DNA of 64,000 nucleotides from Marinagarivorans cellulosilyticus (GTDB taxonomy: Bacteria > Pseudomonadota > Gammaproteobacteria > Pseudomonadales > Cellvibrionaceae): NCBI RefSeq assembly GCF_021655555.1, contig NZ_AP023086.1, positions 558,001 to 622,000 on the forward strand. Direction: 5' to 3'. This document shows positions 54,592 to 64,000 of this stretch, one piece after another; within the stretch, counting starts at the first letter, position 1, and every line of letters starts with the position of its first letter. A program made the translations under genes and the position numbers. A model generated the notes under the pieces. That model saw nothing but the letters and a program-made list of their open reading frames with translations. It did not search any database and was not told where the DNA came from.

Positions 54592-57222
54592 ATGCTGAGC
54601 TGGTCGCGAGAACATAAAGCTCAAGACGTTCGCGATAATTATCCGCTACGGGTTGCAGTTATGTGGGTAGTGCTAGCTATCCATATGAGCCTTATGTGGC
54701 CTACAGATCTTATTCCCGCCTGGTTTTGGGGAGTGATTTTTATACACACACTGGTGTGGCCGCATCTTGCTTATTCGCTTTCCTCGCGGCGCGCCCACGA
54801 ATGTTATAACCTGCTATTTGATATCACGATGTATGGCATGTATGTCGGGGTGTGGGGCTTTAACCCGTTTTTAGCTGCGGTATTTGTGGCGACAAGCAAC
54901 TTAACTTTAGTGTCGTTAGGGGGAATGCAGCTGCTGTTTTGGGCTGTTAATGTTCAGATTGTTGGGGCATTAATTGGTGGCTGGATTACGCAATATTATT
55001 TCCGGCAAAATTTAGCCCTAGTACCAATGCTAATTGCAACGGTTGGTTTCTTCAGTTTTATGGTCGGCGTGGGTTGGTTGATGAACCGTATTCACCGGCG
55101 TTTACATCATACCCGCAGCCATTTAAAAGAGCAGCACGAAGAGCTATCGCACATTAATCAGCTGGCCCTAGCGGTTAATAGCCAGTTAACCATTGATAGC
55201 ATTATCCAGCGCCTGCTAGATGCCCTCGAGCAGCTATACCCGATGGAGGCGGTGTACTTTTTATCTTTCGAGCCTAGCGCCAATAAATTAGTTATTGCCG
55301 GTATTTATGGCGAGGCAATCTCCTATCGGGAGCGTTCACAATTTGAAGCGCTGGAATTTGATTTAGATGCCGATGCCGACAGTATTTTTGTAATGGGTTT
55401 ACAGCAACGCAGAGTCATCAATATTGGCCATTTACACCCTGATCTTGTCAGCGCTGGGGCGGCAATAGATAAACGCCTGTACGATATTAAGCCCAGTTTG
55501 TCGTTAATATATTTCCCTGTATATATCGAAGATACCGTAGTTGGGGGGCTGGCTTTTATCAATCATAAATATCACTGCTTACTCGAGAAAAAAGATATTC
55601 GCCGAGTATCGGATTACCTTGTGCAAGTGGGCACAGCGATTAAAAATGCGAATCTCATCCGGCAGCTACAGCAGGCAAAGGAAGAAGCATTAATTGCGCA
55701 GAAAAAAGCCGAGGCTTCTGAAGAGGCAAAAAGTCGATTCCTTGCAAACATGAGCCACGAAATTAGAACGCCAATGACTGCAATACTCGGTTACTCCGAG
55801 GCCTTGCAAGAGCCGGTAGTATCGGTAGAAGAGCGCTTAAAGTTTGTTGATATTATTATGAATAGCGGCCGCCACTTGCTTTCTATGATTAACAATATTC
55901 TCGATATCTCAAAGATAGAAGCGAGCAAGGTTCATATTGAAAATATTGGCATTGATGTAGTGCATTTGATGGGCGATATTGAAAGTTACTTAAAACTAAA
56001 AGCCCAAGAGAAAGGCTTAGAATACCGTGTAACGATCAGCTACCCCGTGCCAGAACGCATAGTGAATGACCCTACGCGATTAAGGCAAGTGTTGTTAAAC
56101 CTTTGCAATAATGCCATTAAATTTACTGAGCAAGGCTGTGTAAGCTTGTCGCTTAGTTGGCCGCAGAAAAACTTACTCAGTGTGAGTGTCAGGGATACCG
56201 GCATTGGTATGACGCCACAAGAGAGCGAGGCCGTTTTCGAAGCGTTTACCCAAGCCGATAGTTCCACAACGCGAATATATGGCGGTACCGGTTTGGGTTT
56301 AACCATTTCCAAAAGTTTAGCGATGCTGATGGGGGGGAGCTTAGAGGTCGTTAGTGAAAAAGGCGTAGGGAGCACGTTTACGCTAACGGTTGATACTGGC
56401 GATAAGTTAGGGCCGTTAATCGAATCACCTAATTCTTGGCAGTTATTGCAGCGCCGACAATTTTCGCAAGCAGGCAAGCACCAAGTTCCTGCGCTTTCTG
56501 GGCGTGTATTGGTAGCCGAGGATAACCCCGTTAATCAGCAAATTATTAAAAGGCTGCTAGAGCAAGTGGGCCTTAGTGTGGAATTGGTGAGTGATGGCAA
56601 GCAAGCCGTCGAAAAGGCAAAAGTGGGCGTTTATGATTTGATTTTTTTAGATATGCAAATGCCGGTTATGGGAGGCGAGGCCGCTGCGCGCATAATTAAG
56701 GAGTCGGGTTTATCGACACCGCTAGTGGCCTTTACTGCAAATGTAATGACGCATCAAATTCACAGCTATTTTCAGTCGGGTTTTATTGATGTTGTGGAAA
56801 AGCCGATTGATAAAGACAAACTTTATTCATTACTAACACACCTACTTAAACCGGCTTCTTCACAGCTAAAAAATGTTCTTATCGTCGATGATGACGAAAT
56901 TAACGCGATGATATTAACTCGGCAAGTTAAAAATTATAGTGAAACGCTAACCGTCCTACAGGCGAGCAATGGGGAAGAGGCTTTAGCTAAAGTCGAAAGC
57001 TCGGCGGTTGATCTTATTTTTATGGATATGGAAATGCCGGTAATGGGCGGCATAGAAGCTACCCAAAAGTTACGGCAAGGTGGTTTTGTAAGGCCTATTT
57101 ATATGGTGACGGGGAATGTCGATGTCGAGCATAAATCGTTGTGTTTGGCGGCAGGTGCAACAGGGCACCTGCCTAAGCCACTGGATAAGAAAAAAGTACG
57201 CAGCGTTTTAGAACTATACTAA
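54592..57222 (+). CDS. MASE2-type hybrid sensor histidine kinase with two receivers
   Basis: 876-aa membrane sensor kinase. The N-terminal membrane module (about 10-170) has the MASE2 pattern (WGVIFIHTLVWPHLAYSLSS, then NLLFDITMYGMYVGVWGF). Next comes a GAF domain (about 195-350), a HisKA domain with SRFLANMSHEIRTPM (His near 389), and an HATPase_c domain with DPTRLRQVLLNLCNNAIKF and the GTGLGLTI block. Two receiver domains end the protein (about 636-750, LIFLDMQMP; and 761-875, LIFMDMEMP). This hybrid kinase has no separate output gene nearby. The start is ATG 54592; a GTG at 54583 is in frame. Confidence 0.92.
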   Translation: MLSWSREHKAQDVRDNYPLRVAVMWVVLAIHMSLMWPTDLIPAWFWGVIFIHTLVWPHLAYSLSSRRAHECYNLLFDITMYGMYVGVWGFNPFLAAVFVATSNLTLVSLGGMQLLFWAVNVQIVGALIGGWITQYYFRQNLALVPMLIATVGFFSFMVGVGWLMNRIHRRLHHTRSHLKEQHEELSHINQLALAVNSQLTIDSIIQRLLDALEQLYPMEAVYFLSFEPSANKLVIAGIYGEAISYRERSQFEALEFDLDADADSIFVMGLQQRRVINIGHLHPDLVSAGAAIDKRLYDIKPSLSLIYFPVYIEDTVVGGLAFINHKYHCLLEKKDIRRVSDYLVQVGTAIKNANLIRQLQQAKEEALIAQKKAEASEEAKSRFLANMSHEIRTPMTAILGYSEALQEPVVSVEERLKFVDIIMNSGRHLLSMINNILDISKIEASKVHIENIGIDVVHLMGDIESYLKLKAQEKGLEYRVTISYPVPERIVNDPTRLRQVLLNLCNNAIKFTEQGCVSLSLSWPQKNLLSVSVRDTGIGMTPQESEAVFEAFTQADSSTTRIYGGTGLGLTISKSLAMLMGGSLEVVSEKGVGSTFTLTVDTGDKLGPLIESPNSWQLLQRRQFSQAGKHQVPALSGRVLVAEDNPVNQQIIKRLLEQVGLSVELVSDGKQAVEKAKVGVYDLIFLDMQMPVMGGEAAARIIKESGLSTPLVAFTANVMTHQIHSYFQSGFIDVVEKPIDKDKLYSLLTHLLKPASSQLKNVLIVDDDEINAMILTRQVKNYSETLTVLQASNGEEALAKVESSAVDLIFMDMEMPVMGGIEATQKLRQGGFVRPIYMVTGNVDVEHKSLCLAAGATGHLPKPLDKKKVRSVLELY

Positions 57223-57235
57223 AACGCCTTCTTCG

Positions 57236-60200
57236 CTACTTTGTTACCTCTGTATTAGCCATTTCTTTTTCCAAGCGCATTTCCAGCTGCTTTGGTGAGC
57301 CGGTATTTTTGGCTAGCAGGTGATACATGATTGGCACAATCGTTAAGGTGAAAAAGGTCGCTGCAATAATGCCCGTTAACACCACAATACCAATTACGGT
57401 ACGTGTTTCTGCGCCAGCACCAGAAGATAATACCAGTGGCAGTGCACCAAAGGCCGTTGTAATTGCCGTCATAATAATAGGGCGTAAGCGTTGGCCTGCA
57501 GAGGTAATTATTGCCTCGTCAAAATTAACACCTTGATCGCGTAATTGATTGGTGAATTCAACAATCAAAATGCCATTTTTGGCGGCTAGCCCTACCAGCA
57601 TAATAATCCCTATTTGGGAATAGATATTCAGTGATTGACCAAAAACATACAAGCCAATAAGTGCGCCCATAATGGCTAATGGCACGGTTAGCATAATAAT
57701 AAAAGGGTGCACATAGCTTTCAAATTGTGCAGCCAATACTAAAAATACAACCACTAAAGCTAGCGCAAAAATAAAGTAAATAGATTGCCCACTGTCGCGT
57801 AGATCCTGGGATTGCCCTTTAAAGCTGATAACGGCTTCTGCCGGTAGATGCTGTTTGGCTAAGTCTTCTAGGTAGGTAATGGCTTCGCCCAATGTATAAC
57901 CATCTGCTAGGTTGGCTTCCAGCGTAATCGCACGCATGCGATTGTAGCGGTTAAGCGTATTTGCATCAGCACCTTCGTTAATACTTACAACACTATCGAG
58001 GGGAATAAGTTTATTGGTATTGCGGCTGCGAACAAAAATATTGGCCATATCCATTGGGGTGTTCTGTTGAGAACGCTCGCCTTCAATAATAACGTCGTAT
58101 TCTTCGCCGCGATCTAAGTAAGTGGTTACGCGGCGCGAGCCTTGCAGTGCCGCGAGGGTATTACCGATTTCCTCGGCGCTAATACCCAGGTCGGCAGCGC
58201 GCTGCGTTTCAATATTAACCAATACCTGGGGTTTTGTTTCTTTAAAGTCGTGGTCAAGGCCAAGAAGGCGAGGGTTTTCGCTGGCATGTTGAATCATGAT
58301 GTCTCGCCAGTTTGCGAGCTCATCATAATTACTGCCGCCAATAACCAGTTGCAGCGGTTTACCAAAGCCGCGGCCTAACGCTTGGCGCATGACAGGGAAG
58401 GCGCGCACGCCGGCTAAATCGCCAAGGCGTTTTCGTACATCGCCCATAATGGTGAAGGCCGATCGTCTATCTGCCCAGTCTTCCAAAACAATAATCACAA
58501 ACCCGCCAGAATAATCTGCAGTACTGCCAAAGCTGCGCGGTGTGCGAATAAGTAAGCGTTTAACTTCGCCGCTGTCGACCATTGGCATTAATCGTTTTTC
58601 GATTTCGTCCATGTATTCTTGCGAATATTTAAAACTAGAGCCTTCTGGCGCTGACACCATAACAAAAAAAGCACCGCGATCTTCTTTGGGCGTAAATTCA
58701 CTGGGCACGTGTTTGAATAGCCAAATGCAGGCACCAAGTGATAATGCTAAGCCAACAAAGGTAATTGCAGGCCTTTTTATGCTGTGGTTTAAAAACGCTT
58801 GGTATTGATCGCGCAATTTACCCAGAACATTATCAACCACAGAGGTTATGCGGCTGGGTTTATGGTTTGGGCTGAGTAATTTTGAGCACATCATGGGTGA
58901 AAGTGACAGCGCAATAATGGAGGAAAAAGCAACCGCTGCCGACATGGCGATGGCGAACTCAGTAAAAAGTTTACCCAAGTCGCCTTCTAAAAAGGTAATG
59001 GGTAAAAAGACAGAAATTAATACGGCCGTGGTGGCAATTACCGCAAACGAGACTTGTCTTGCCCCTAAAAAAGCGGCGACTAATGGGGTTTCGCCTTCGG
59101 CAATTCGCCGGTGAATATTTTCGAGCATAACAATAGCGTCATCAACGACCATACCAATGGCCAATATCATGGCCAGTAGCGTAAGCAGGTTGATGGTAAA
59201 GCCGAGCATAAATAAAACAATAAATGTGCCCATTAATGAAACCGGTACGGTCACTGCGGGAATAAGTGTTGCGCGCACATCGCCTAAGAATAAAAAAATC
59301 ACTACAATTACCAAACCCATTGCAATAAATAAGGTTTGGTAAACCTCTTTAATCGATTGCTCAATAAATACAGAGCTATCGTAGCTGGGTAAAAGCTCGG
59401 TGCCTTGCGGTAGATCTTGATTCACATCCTCTAACAATGCGCGTGCGGCGCGTGCTACTTCTAAGGTATTTGCGGTGGATTGTTTGGTAATGCCAACGCC
59501 GACCATGGGGACGCCATTGCCGCGAAACGATTTGCGGTGTTCCTCTGCGCCTAATTCAATACGGGCGACATCGCCTAAGCGCACAATATAATTATTGTTT
59601 TTGGTAATAACGATTTCTGATATTTGTTCTGGTGTGCGATAGGCGCGTTCTAGCCTAACGGTAAATTGGCGTTGCTCTGACTCTACACTACCGGCTGGTA
59701 GCTCGATATTTTCGCGGCGCAGTGCTTGTTCTATATCGGTGACGGTTAAGCTGCGTGCGGCCAGTGCATTGCGATCTAACCATATGCGCAGGGCGTAATC
59801 TAAGCCGCCGCCTACCCGTACACGGGCTACGCCATCTAGCACACTAAACCGGTCGATAAGGTAGCGGTTGGCGTAGTCTGTTAGCTCCAATAAATTCATT
59901 CGGTCGCTAACAAGGTTAAACCACATAATGGTGTCGTCATCGGCGCCGGCTTTAGAGACTTCCGGCGGGTCGACATCGGCGGGTAAGTTTTCAAGTACGC
60001 GTGCAACGCGGTCGCGCACATCATTAGCCGCGCCGTCGATATCGCGGTTAATATTAAATTCAATACTCACTCTCGAGCGTCCGTCTTCACTACTCGAAAC
60101 AATATTTTTAATGCCTTCAATACCGGATATGCGATCTTCAATAATTTTGGTGATTCTGCGTTCTACTACGGCCGCTGCTGCGCCGCGATAATTGGTATCT

Positions 60201-60340
60201 ACAGTAATTACGGGGGCATCGATATCGGGATATTCGCGCAAGGGTAGGCGGTCAAAGGCGACTAAACCAAAAGCCAAAATTAATAAACTAATTACCGATG
60301 CAAAGACGGGCCGCTTAACAGAGATGTCGGTAATAATCAT
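57236..60340 (-). CDS. RND efflux transporter permease (HAE1 type)
   Basis: 1034-aa inner-membrane RND pump of the hydrophobe/amphiphile efflux family, which expels drugs using proton motive force with a membrane fusion protein and an outer-membrane channel. Typical blocks: MIITDISVKRPVFASVISLL, YPDIDAPVITVDTNYRGAAA, the TM4 proton-relay region LAIGMVVDDAIVMLENIHRR with the paired Asp residues, and TFITFLEGDLGKLFTEFAIA-like ends. About 12 transmembrane helices in two halves. It overlaps the fusion-protein gene by 4 bp. No outer-membrane channel gene is adjacent. The convergent hybrid kinase gene ends 13 bp away. Confidence 0.94.
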   Translation of the reverse strand: MIITDISVKRPVFASVISLLILAFGLVAFDRLPLREYPDIDAPVITVDTNYRGAAAAVVERRITKIIEDRISGIEGIKNIVSSSEDGRSRVSIEFNINRDIDGAANDVRDRVARVLENLPADVDPPEVSKAGADDDTIMWFNLVSDRMNLLELTDYANRYLIDRFSVLDGVARVRVGGGLDYALRIWLDRNALAARSLTVTDIEQALRRENIELPAGSVESEQRQFTVRLERAYRTPEQISEIVITKNNNYIVRLGDVARIELGAEEHRKSFRGNGVPMVGVGITKQSTANTLEVARAARALLEDVNQDLPQGTELLPSYDSSVFIEQSIKEVYQTLFIAMGLVIVVIFLFLGDVRATLIPAVTVPVSLMGTFIVLFMLGFTINLLTLLAMILAIGMVVDDAIVMLENIHRRIAEGETPLVAAFLGARQVSFAVIATTAVLISVFLPITFLEGDLGKLFTEFAIAMSAAVAFSSIIALSLSPMMCSKLLSPNHKPSRITSVVDNVLGKLRDQYQAFLNHSIKRPAITFVGLALSLGACIWLFKHVPSEFTPKEDRGAFFVMVSAPEGSSFKYSQEYMDEIEKRLMPMVDSGEVKRLLIRTPRSFGSTADYSGGFVIIVLEDWADRRSAFTIMGDVRKRLGDLAGVRAFPVMRQALGRGFGKPLQLVIGGSNYDELANWRDIMIQHASENPRLLGLDHDFKETKPQVLVNIETQRAADLGISAEEIGNTLAALQGSRRVTTYLDRGEEYDVIIEGERSQQNTPMDMANIFVRSRNTNKLIPLDSVVSINEGADANTLNRYNRMRAITLEANLADGYTLGEAITYLEDLAKQHLPAEAVISFKGQSQDLRDSGQSIYFIFALALVVVFLVLAAQFESYVHPFIIMLTVPLAIMGALIGLYVFGQSLNIYSQIGIIMLVGLAAKNGILIVEFTNQLRDQGVNFDEAIITSAGQRLRPIIMTAITTAFGALPLVLSSGAGAETRTVIGIVVLTGIIAATFFTLTIVPIMYHLLAKNTGSPKQLEMRLEKEMANTEVTK

Positions 60341-61392
60341 GCGGCATTACTCCGCCACTCTTCGATTTGTGGGGAAACCTTAATGCCGGGTTGAACCTTT
60401 AGTAAACCTTGTAAAACTATGTTTTGGCCTGTTTTTAGGCCGTCAATAATTTCTACTTGGCCTTTTTGTCGCTCGCCAATTTTAACGGCGGTTTCGCTGG
60501 CCGTATTATTTTGGTCGATGGTGTAAACGAAGTGTTGGTCACCGCGCATAAATACCGCTTGCTCTGGTACCAATAGGGCTGGTCGCTGTGCATTAATAAT
60601 ATCGAGTGTTAGCAGCATGCCGGGGCGTAACTTTCGGCCTTCGTTAGATAGCGTAGCTCTAACGCGAATACTTCGGCTAACGGGGTCTACTCGGGAATCC
60701 AGTGTTTCTATAACACCCGTGAAATTTTCTTTAGGGTAAGCAGCACTATGAGCTGTTAATGTTTTCCCTGTGGTCATTAGGCTCAAATGTTTTTCGGGGA
60801 CATCGAAGTTGATATGCAGTTTGTCGATAGCATCGAGGGTGGTAATCACATCGCCTGGGCGTGCTAGCGCGCCCACACTTAAATTGCGCAGGCCGAGTAC
60901 GCCGTCAAAGGGAGCAACAAGCTGCCGCTCGGCGAGGCGAGCGTTTATTTCGGCAATGCGGGCACGGGCTTGGTCAATTAACGATTGCCGGCTGTCTAGC
61001 TCAGAAGACGGAATCGATTTTTTGCGCACAAGGTCTTCAATGCGGTCGTATTCGCGCAGTTGCTCTTTTAACTCGATCTGAGCACCTTGAAGCAGTGCTT
61101 GCTCCTCGGCTTTTTGCAGCTCCACCAAAACGGTACCTTGTGTTACCGATTGCCCTTCCTGCATAGGCAGGGCTGTAACTCGTTCGGTAATTGTACTGGT
61201 AACATCAATCGATTCGAGTGATTCGGTTGTGCCGATGGCTTGCAGGCTTTGCGTCATTGTCTTGGTTGTGACGGTGTGAAGCACAACCCCTGGCGCGCTA
61301 TTGGGGCGCGGTTTTTCGCTTGTTGAGCTGTAATAGCGCCAGCCAACGGCCCCAAGTGTGATGACTAAAATCAAAAATCCAATGGTACGCAT
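60337..61392 (-). CDS. RND efflux periplasmic adaptor (membrane fusion protein)
   Basis: 351-aa membrane fusion protein with an N-terminal membrane anchor (about residues 2-20, MRTIGFLILVITLGAVGW), a lipoyl-like half (ITERVTALPMQEGQSVTQGT), an alpha-helical hairpin (LKEQLREYDRIEDLVRKKSI), the second lipoyl half (ERQLVAPFDGVLGLRNLSVG) and beta-barrel domains. It links the RND pump to an outer-membrane channel. It is the first gene of the operon, overlapping the pump gene by 4 bp. Its promoter lies in the 288-bp gap upstream, which contains no gene. Confidence 0.92.
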   Translation of the reverse strand: MRTIGFLILVITLGAVGWRYYSSTSEKPRPNSAPGVVLHTVTTKTMTQSLQAIGTTESLESIDVTSTITERVTALPMQEGQSVTQGTVLVELQKAEEQALLQGAQIELKEQLREYDRIEDLVRKKSIPSSELDSRQSLIDQARARIAEINARLAERQLVAPFDGVLGLRNLSVGALARPGDVITTLDAIDKLHINFDVPEKHLSLMTTGKTLTAHSAAYPKENFTGVIETLDSRVDPVSRSIRVRATLSNEGRKLRPGMLLTLDIINAQRPALLVPEQAVFMRGDQHFVYTIDQNNTASETAVKIGERQKGQVEIIDGLKTGQNIVLQGLLKVQPGIKVSPQIEEWRSNAA

Positions 61393-61680
61393 ACATCCCC
61401 CAGGAATAAAAAGTCAGCACGATGAGAGCTGGTAGTTTTGTAAAGGTTCCATTGTGCCATGCTTTTAGGCAATTTTAATTAGGCCTTAGCCGGCACCCAA
61501 GCCTGATCATACGTAACGGTGCGCGCGCTGGGTTTGTGGAAGTATCTCTTTAGTTGCATTCTGATGAGGAGTTTTTGCTGTGCGGTGTTCCATAGGTGTG
61601 CGCTAGCGTTTGGGCCATGAGCCTAGCTAGCCCTTACTTAAGCGCCTAGGGCGTGCAAAAACTACTAAAGGACCACCACG

Positions 61681-62895
61681 ATGGCAATAATTAAAAAGAC
61701 TTTATTCACCGGCGCGCTGCTTATGCCCGCGACATATGCGCAGGCTCATATTTATTGGGATAGCAATGGCAATGTTCCCCCGCGCAACTTAACCGGAGTC
61801 AGTTGTGGTTCTCGAGGAGACTCCCCAGCCGTTTTTAAATCGGGCGCCCGTATTACAGTAACCTATAACGTGGCCGTCAAGCATGGCGATACCGTTAAGG
61901 TTGAGTTCTCTCCAGAAAACAGCGCAGGCTTTGATCAGCATGTTTTATTGGAAACACCAGCGGTGGCTGGCTTTAATGATGTGACAATTACATTGCCGGA
62001 TATCGAGTGTAGCGATTGCACTTTAAGGGTTTGGGAATCTGGCTATCAATCTTGTGCGGATATTCAGCTTAGCGCCAGTGGTTTACACGATGGTAGCGGG
62101 GCAGATACGCAGCCACCTGCACAAGTTCATAATTTTTCTGCTCAAGTAGCCGATAAAAATATTGCGCTAAGCTGGGAAAATCCAGACGAGGATTTTTACA
62201 AAGTTATTATTTTTCAATCTGATACAGAGGTAATGTCCGCGCCAATTAATGGCAATAGTTACAATGCCGGTGACCAATGGGGCAGCGCTGTTGTGGTTTA
62301 TTCCGGTAAAGCGAGTGATGTGGTTATCCCAGAACTTATGCGCAATACCGACTACTACTATAAAATTTTTACAGCGGATACAAGCTTGAATTATTCGGCA
62401 GGCACAGCATTGCAGGCAACGACAACAGACTTAGGTAATAGCCAGCCCGAAGCGACGCTTACAGTTATGCAAAATAATGTTATTACCGCGCAAGCACTTA
62501 CCGGTGCTGGCAATGTTTATGTACAAGCGGCAATTCACGACTTTGATGTGGATGATTTTCATACCTTGGATTGGAGTGCAACCGATTACCGGTTAATGGA
62601 TGTTAATAGCGAGGAAGCAATGTTTGAATTTGACCCAAGCCAATTAATGCCCGGCGATTATGCCGTCACTTTAACCGTAACCGACAATGGCAATCCTCCT
62701 TTTAGTGATACTCAAACAATTATGGTTAATGTTCAGCCTAGCGAGGTTAGCGCATCGAGTGAAGGCGCCGCTTTAGTTCCTGATGATAATGCTTCCGGTG
62801 GTAGCGTGAGCCTTTTGAGTTTAATTTTTATGGCGCTGTTGTCTTTAGGGTGCGGTATTAAAGGTTTGATTGGTATTAATAAAGGGCAACTATAA
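61681..62895 (+). CDS. secreted LPMO-like protein with FN3 and C-terminal anchor
   Basis: 404-aa exported protein. The signal peptide ends AYAQA before His23, so the mature protein would begin with histidine (HIYWDSNGNVPPRN), the hallmark of lytic polysaccharide monooxygenases, where His1 and a second His form the copper brace. Second-His candidates are His68 and His87 (FDQHVLLE); Cys42, Cys108, Cys111 and Cys123 could form disulphides (ECSDCTLRVWES). A fibronectin type III-like domain (about 140-255) and an Ig-like domain (about 260-355) follow, then a C-terminal hydrophobic anchor (about 378-398). AAAGGA lies upstream of the ATG. The LPMO call rests on the N-terminal His and general resemblance to SCE4755-type monooxygenase-like proteins, so it is moderate. 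Confidence 0.6.
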   Translation: MAIIKKTLFTGALLMPATYAQAHIYWDSNGNVPPRNLTGVSCGSRGDSPAVFKSGARITVTYNVAVKHGDTVKVEFSPENSAGFDQHVLLETPAVAGFNDVTITLPDIECSDCTLRVWESGYQSCADIQLSASGLHDGSGADTQPPAQVHNFSAQVADKNIALSWENPDEDFYKVIIFQSDTEVMSAPINGNSYNAGDQWGSAVVVYSGKASDVVIPELMRNTDYYYKIFTADTSLNYSAGTALQATTTDLGNSQPEATLTVMQNNVITAQALTGAGNVYVQAAIHDFDVDDFHTLDWSATDYRLMDVNSEEAMFEFDPSQLMPGDYAVTLTVTDNGNPPFSDTQTIMVNVQPSEVSASSEGAALVPDDNASGGSVSLLSLIFMALLSLGCGIKGLIGINKGQL

Positions 62896-62920
62896 AATTA
62901 AATAATCACCGTTGGAATGT

Positions 62921-62948
62921 AAAAATCCGCCTTTACGGCGGATTTTTT
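62921..62948. terminator. terminator between LPMO-like and P460 genes
   Basis: AAAAATCCGCC pairs with GGCGGATTTTT around TTTAC; A- and T-runs on both sides allow it to serve both convergent genes. Confidence 0.9.
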
Positions 62949-62989
62949 ATGGGCGCTATTCGCGCGAGTGATAACTTACATTGGCTAAC

Positions 62990-64000
62990 TTAGTGGGGCG
63001 CGGGCACAGGGTCGTTAGCGTGCGGGTATACGTAGTCCATACCGCGGTTGGCTGCTGCCTTAGCGTGGCAGCTGGTACATGTTGGCGAAAGTGATGGCCC
63101 TTGTGATGTAATGCTGCTGGCATCGTTATTCAGAATAAACCACTCCCAATTGTTATTGGCTGGGTCGTAATCACCACCGCGTTTTACCATGGCAACAATT
63201 CGCGTTGTATTGCCTGTCGAATCAAAAACCTGTTTTACAAAAGTAGTGCCTACGGGGTATTGACCCTCTTTAAAAATATAGGGGCTAGCGTGGCCTTGCT
63301 TTTTGTAGGTTTTGCGATTGTGGCCACCGTGTACGGAGCCTGTGCCTTTTTCATCGCCAATTAATGGCCAGGTTTTAAAGTGTTTTAAATCGTGAATGGT
63401 TGTAGTGACTTCGCTGGGTTTTGTAAAACTATAATCAATGCCGGCGCTGCCTGTTGCTTTGGCATGGCATACATTGCAGGCGCCATTTTTTAATTCGGCA
63501 GAGCGCTTGCTAATTTTTCCTTCGTGCGTCAGTTCTAACCATTCCCAGCCGTTGTGGTCGGGGTTGAAGTTACCGCCGCGCTTAACCATGGCTAATACGC
63601 CGCCGGCATCTGCGAGTTTTTTAATGCCTTTGGTTGTGCTAAAGGTTTCCTTAATAATTACGCTGCCAATGGGGTAATAGGCATCGTGCAGCATTTTATG
63701 GGCTTTTTCATTTTGAAACACGGCGCGAACGTAATCGGGTTGTGCATTGCCGTGTGCTTCGCCAATAAAAGGGTTATGGTTGCCTAGCACGTAGTCTGCA
63801 AGGTGCCAATTCTTATAATTGCTAAAGGTCGCGTTACTGGCAATATATTCTGTTTTTTCGGCGTGTGAATTAAAAACGGCATCGCTGTGTTTGAATACAT
63901 GATCTATGCCTTTTTCACCTGTAGCTGCACTATGGCAAGCATTGCAATCGGTAAGGGCACCGCGCATCGATTCACCCGCGTCATTCACCACAACTTTAGA
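62990..64000 (-). CDS. multi-domain cytochrome P460 protein (5' end outside window)
   Basis: At least 336 codons, continuing open past the right edge of the window, so the start and any signal peptide are missing. Three c-type heme motifs are visible (CNACH, CNVCH and CTSCH), spaced about 150 residues apart, each ending a cytochrome P460-type domain. Two full domains are seen, with the repeats AMVKRGGNFNPDHNGWEWLE and AMVKRGGDYDPANNNWEWFI. P460 cytochromes are periplasmic heme proteins that oxidise hydroxylamine or handle NO; multi-domain forms of unknown role occur in marine bacteria. It is convergent with the LPMO-like gene, with the shared terminator between. Confidence 0.85.
   Translation of the reverse strand, partial: SKVVVNDAGESMRGALTDCNACHSAATGEKGIDHVFKHSDAVFNSHAEKTEYIASNATFSNYKNWHLADYVLGNHNPFIGEAHGNAQPDYVRAVFQNEKAHKMLHDAYYPIGSVIIKETFSTTKGIKKLADAGGVLAMVKRGGNFNPDHNGWEWLELTHEGKISKRSAELKNGACNVCHAKATGSAGIDYSFTKPSEVTTTIHDLKHFKTWPLIGDEKGTGSVHGGHNRKTYKKQGHASPYIFKEGQYPVGTTFVKQVFDSTGNTTRIVAMVKRGGDYDPANNNWEWFILNNDASSITSQGPSLSPTCTSCHAKAAANRGMDYVYPHANDPVPAPH

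Overview
The window looks like chromosomal DNA from a marine, polysaccharide-degrading gammaproteobacterium, probably Cellvibrionaceae (Saccharophagus/Teredinibacter-like). The reasons are a lipoprotein pectate lyase with poly-serine linkers and a carbohydrate-binding module, many secreted or lipid-anchored proteins, moderate G+C, and a housekeeping set (rnr, rlmB, actP/yjcH, hpf, dps, RND efflux) of gammaproteobacterial type. Assignment to species is inference; there is no rRNA in the window.

Layout. 1-7.4 kb: a DUF1631 protein convergent with a GGDEF protein whose signature is degenerate, a 189-bp inverted-repeat element, a lipoprotein methyltransferase, and an operon of a patatin-like protein lacking its catalytic residues plus a cyclopropane-synthase-like methyltransferase. 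7.7-15.2 kb: two LVIVD-type lipoproteins, an EEP-family hydrolase, an M14 deacylase/S41 peptidase pair, and yjcH-actP. 15.5-16.9 kb: a complete ISL3-family insertion sequence with a perfect 8-bp target duplication. 17-26.6 kb: envelope proteins of unknown function, including a divergent DUF4382 / DUF6502-DUF5666 locus and a two-gene operon encoding a secreted seven-repeat propeller with a dockerin, followed by a membrane-anchored cohesin-like protein. 26.9-29.9 kb: a NAGPA-type glycosidase gene pair, a truncated P4-type integrase beside tRNA-Leu(CAG), and two diverged structured repeats. 29.9-33.9 kb: rnr, rlmB and a PepSY membrane protein.

34-45.3 kb is an accessory region. It holds an AAA-ATPase/PD-(D/E)XK protein, a probably broken gene, a three-gene operon (intact patatin-like phospholipase, a 943-aa coiled-coil/Ser-rich protein, and a DUF6402-like protein) with a hexanucleotide microsatellite upstream, a complete IS3-family element, and a class II Fic protein with nested dyads over its start. 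This is the best candidate here for an undescribed system. 45.5-64 kb: the pectate lyase, a PepSY pseudogene (a decayed copy of the gene at 33.3 kb), dps, a single-domain response regulator, an outer-membrane barrel, an AsmA-family protein, hpf, a MASE2-type hybrid histidine kinase, an RND efflux pair, and a secreted LPMO-like protein convergent with a multi-domain cytochrome P460 gene that runs off the right edge.

The gene functions come from reading the translated sequences by eye. No homology search was run, and family names without clear motifs carry lower confidence.
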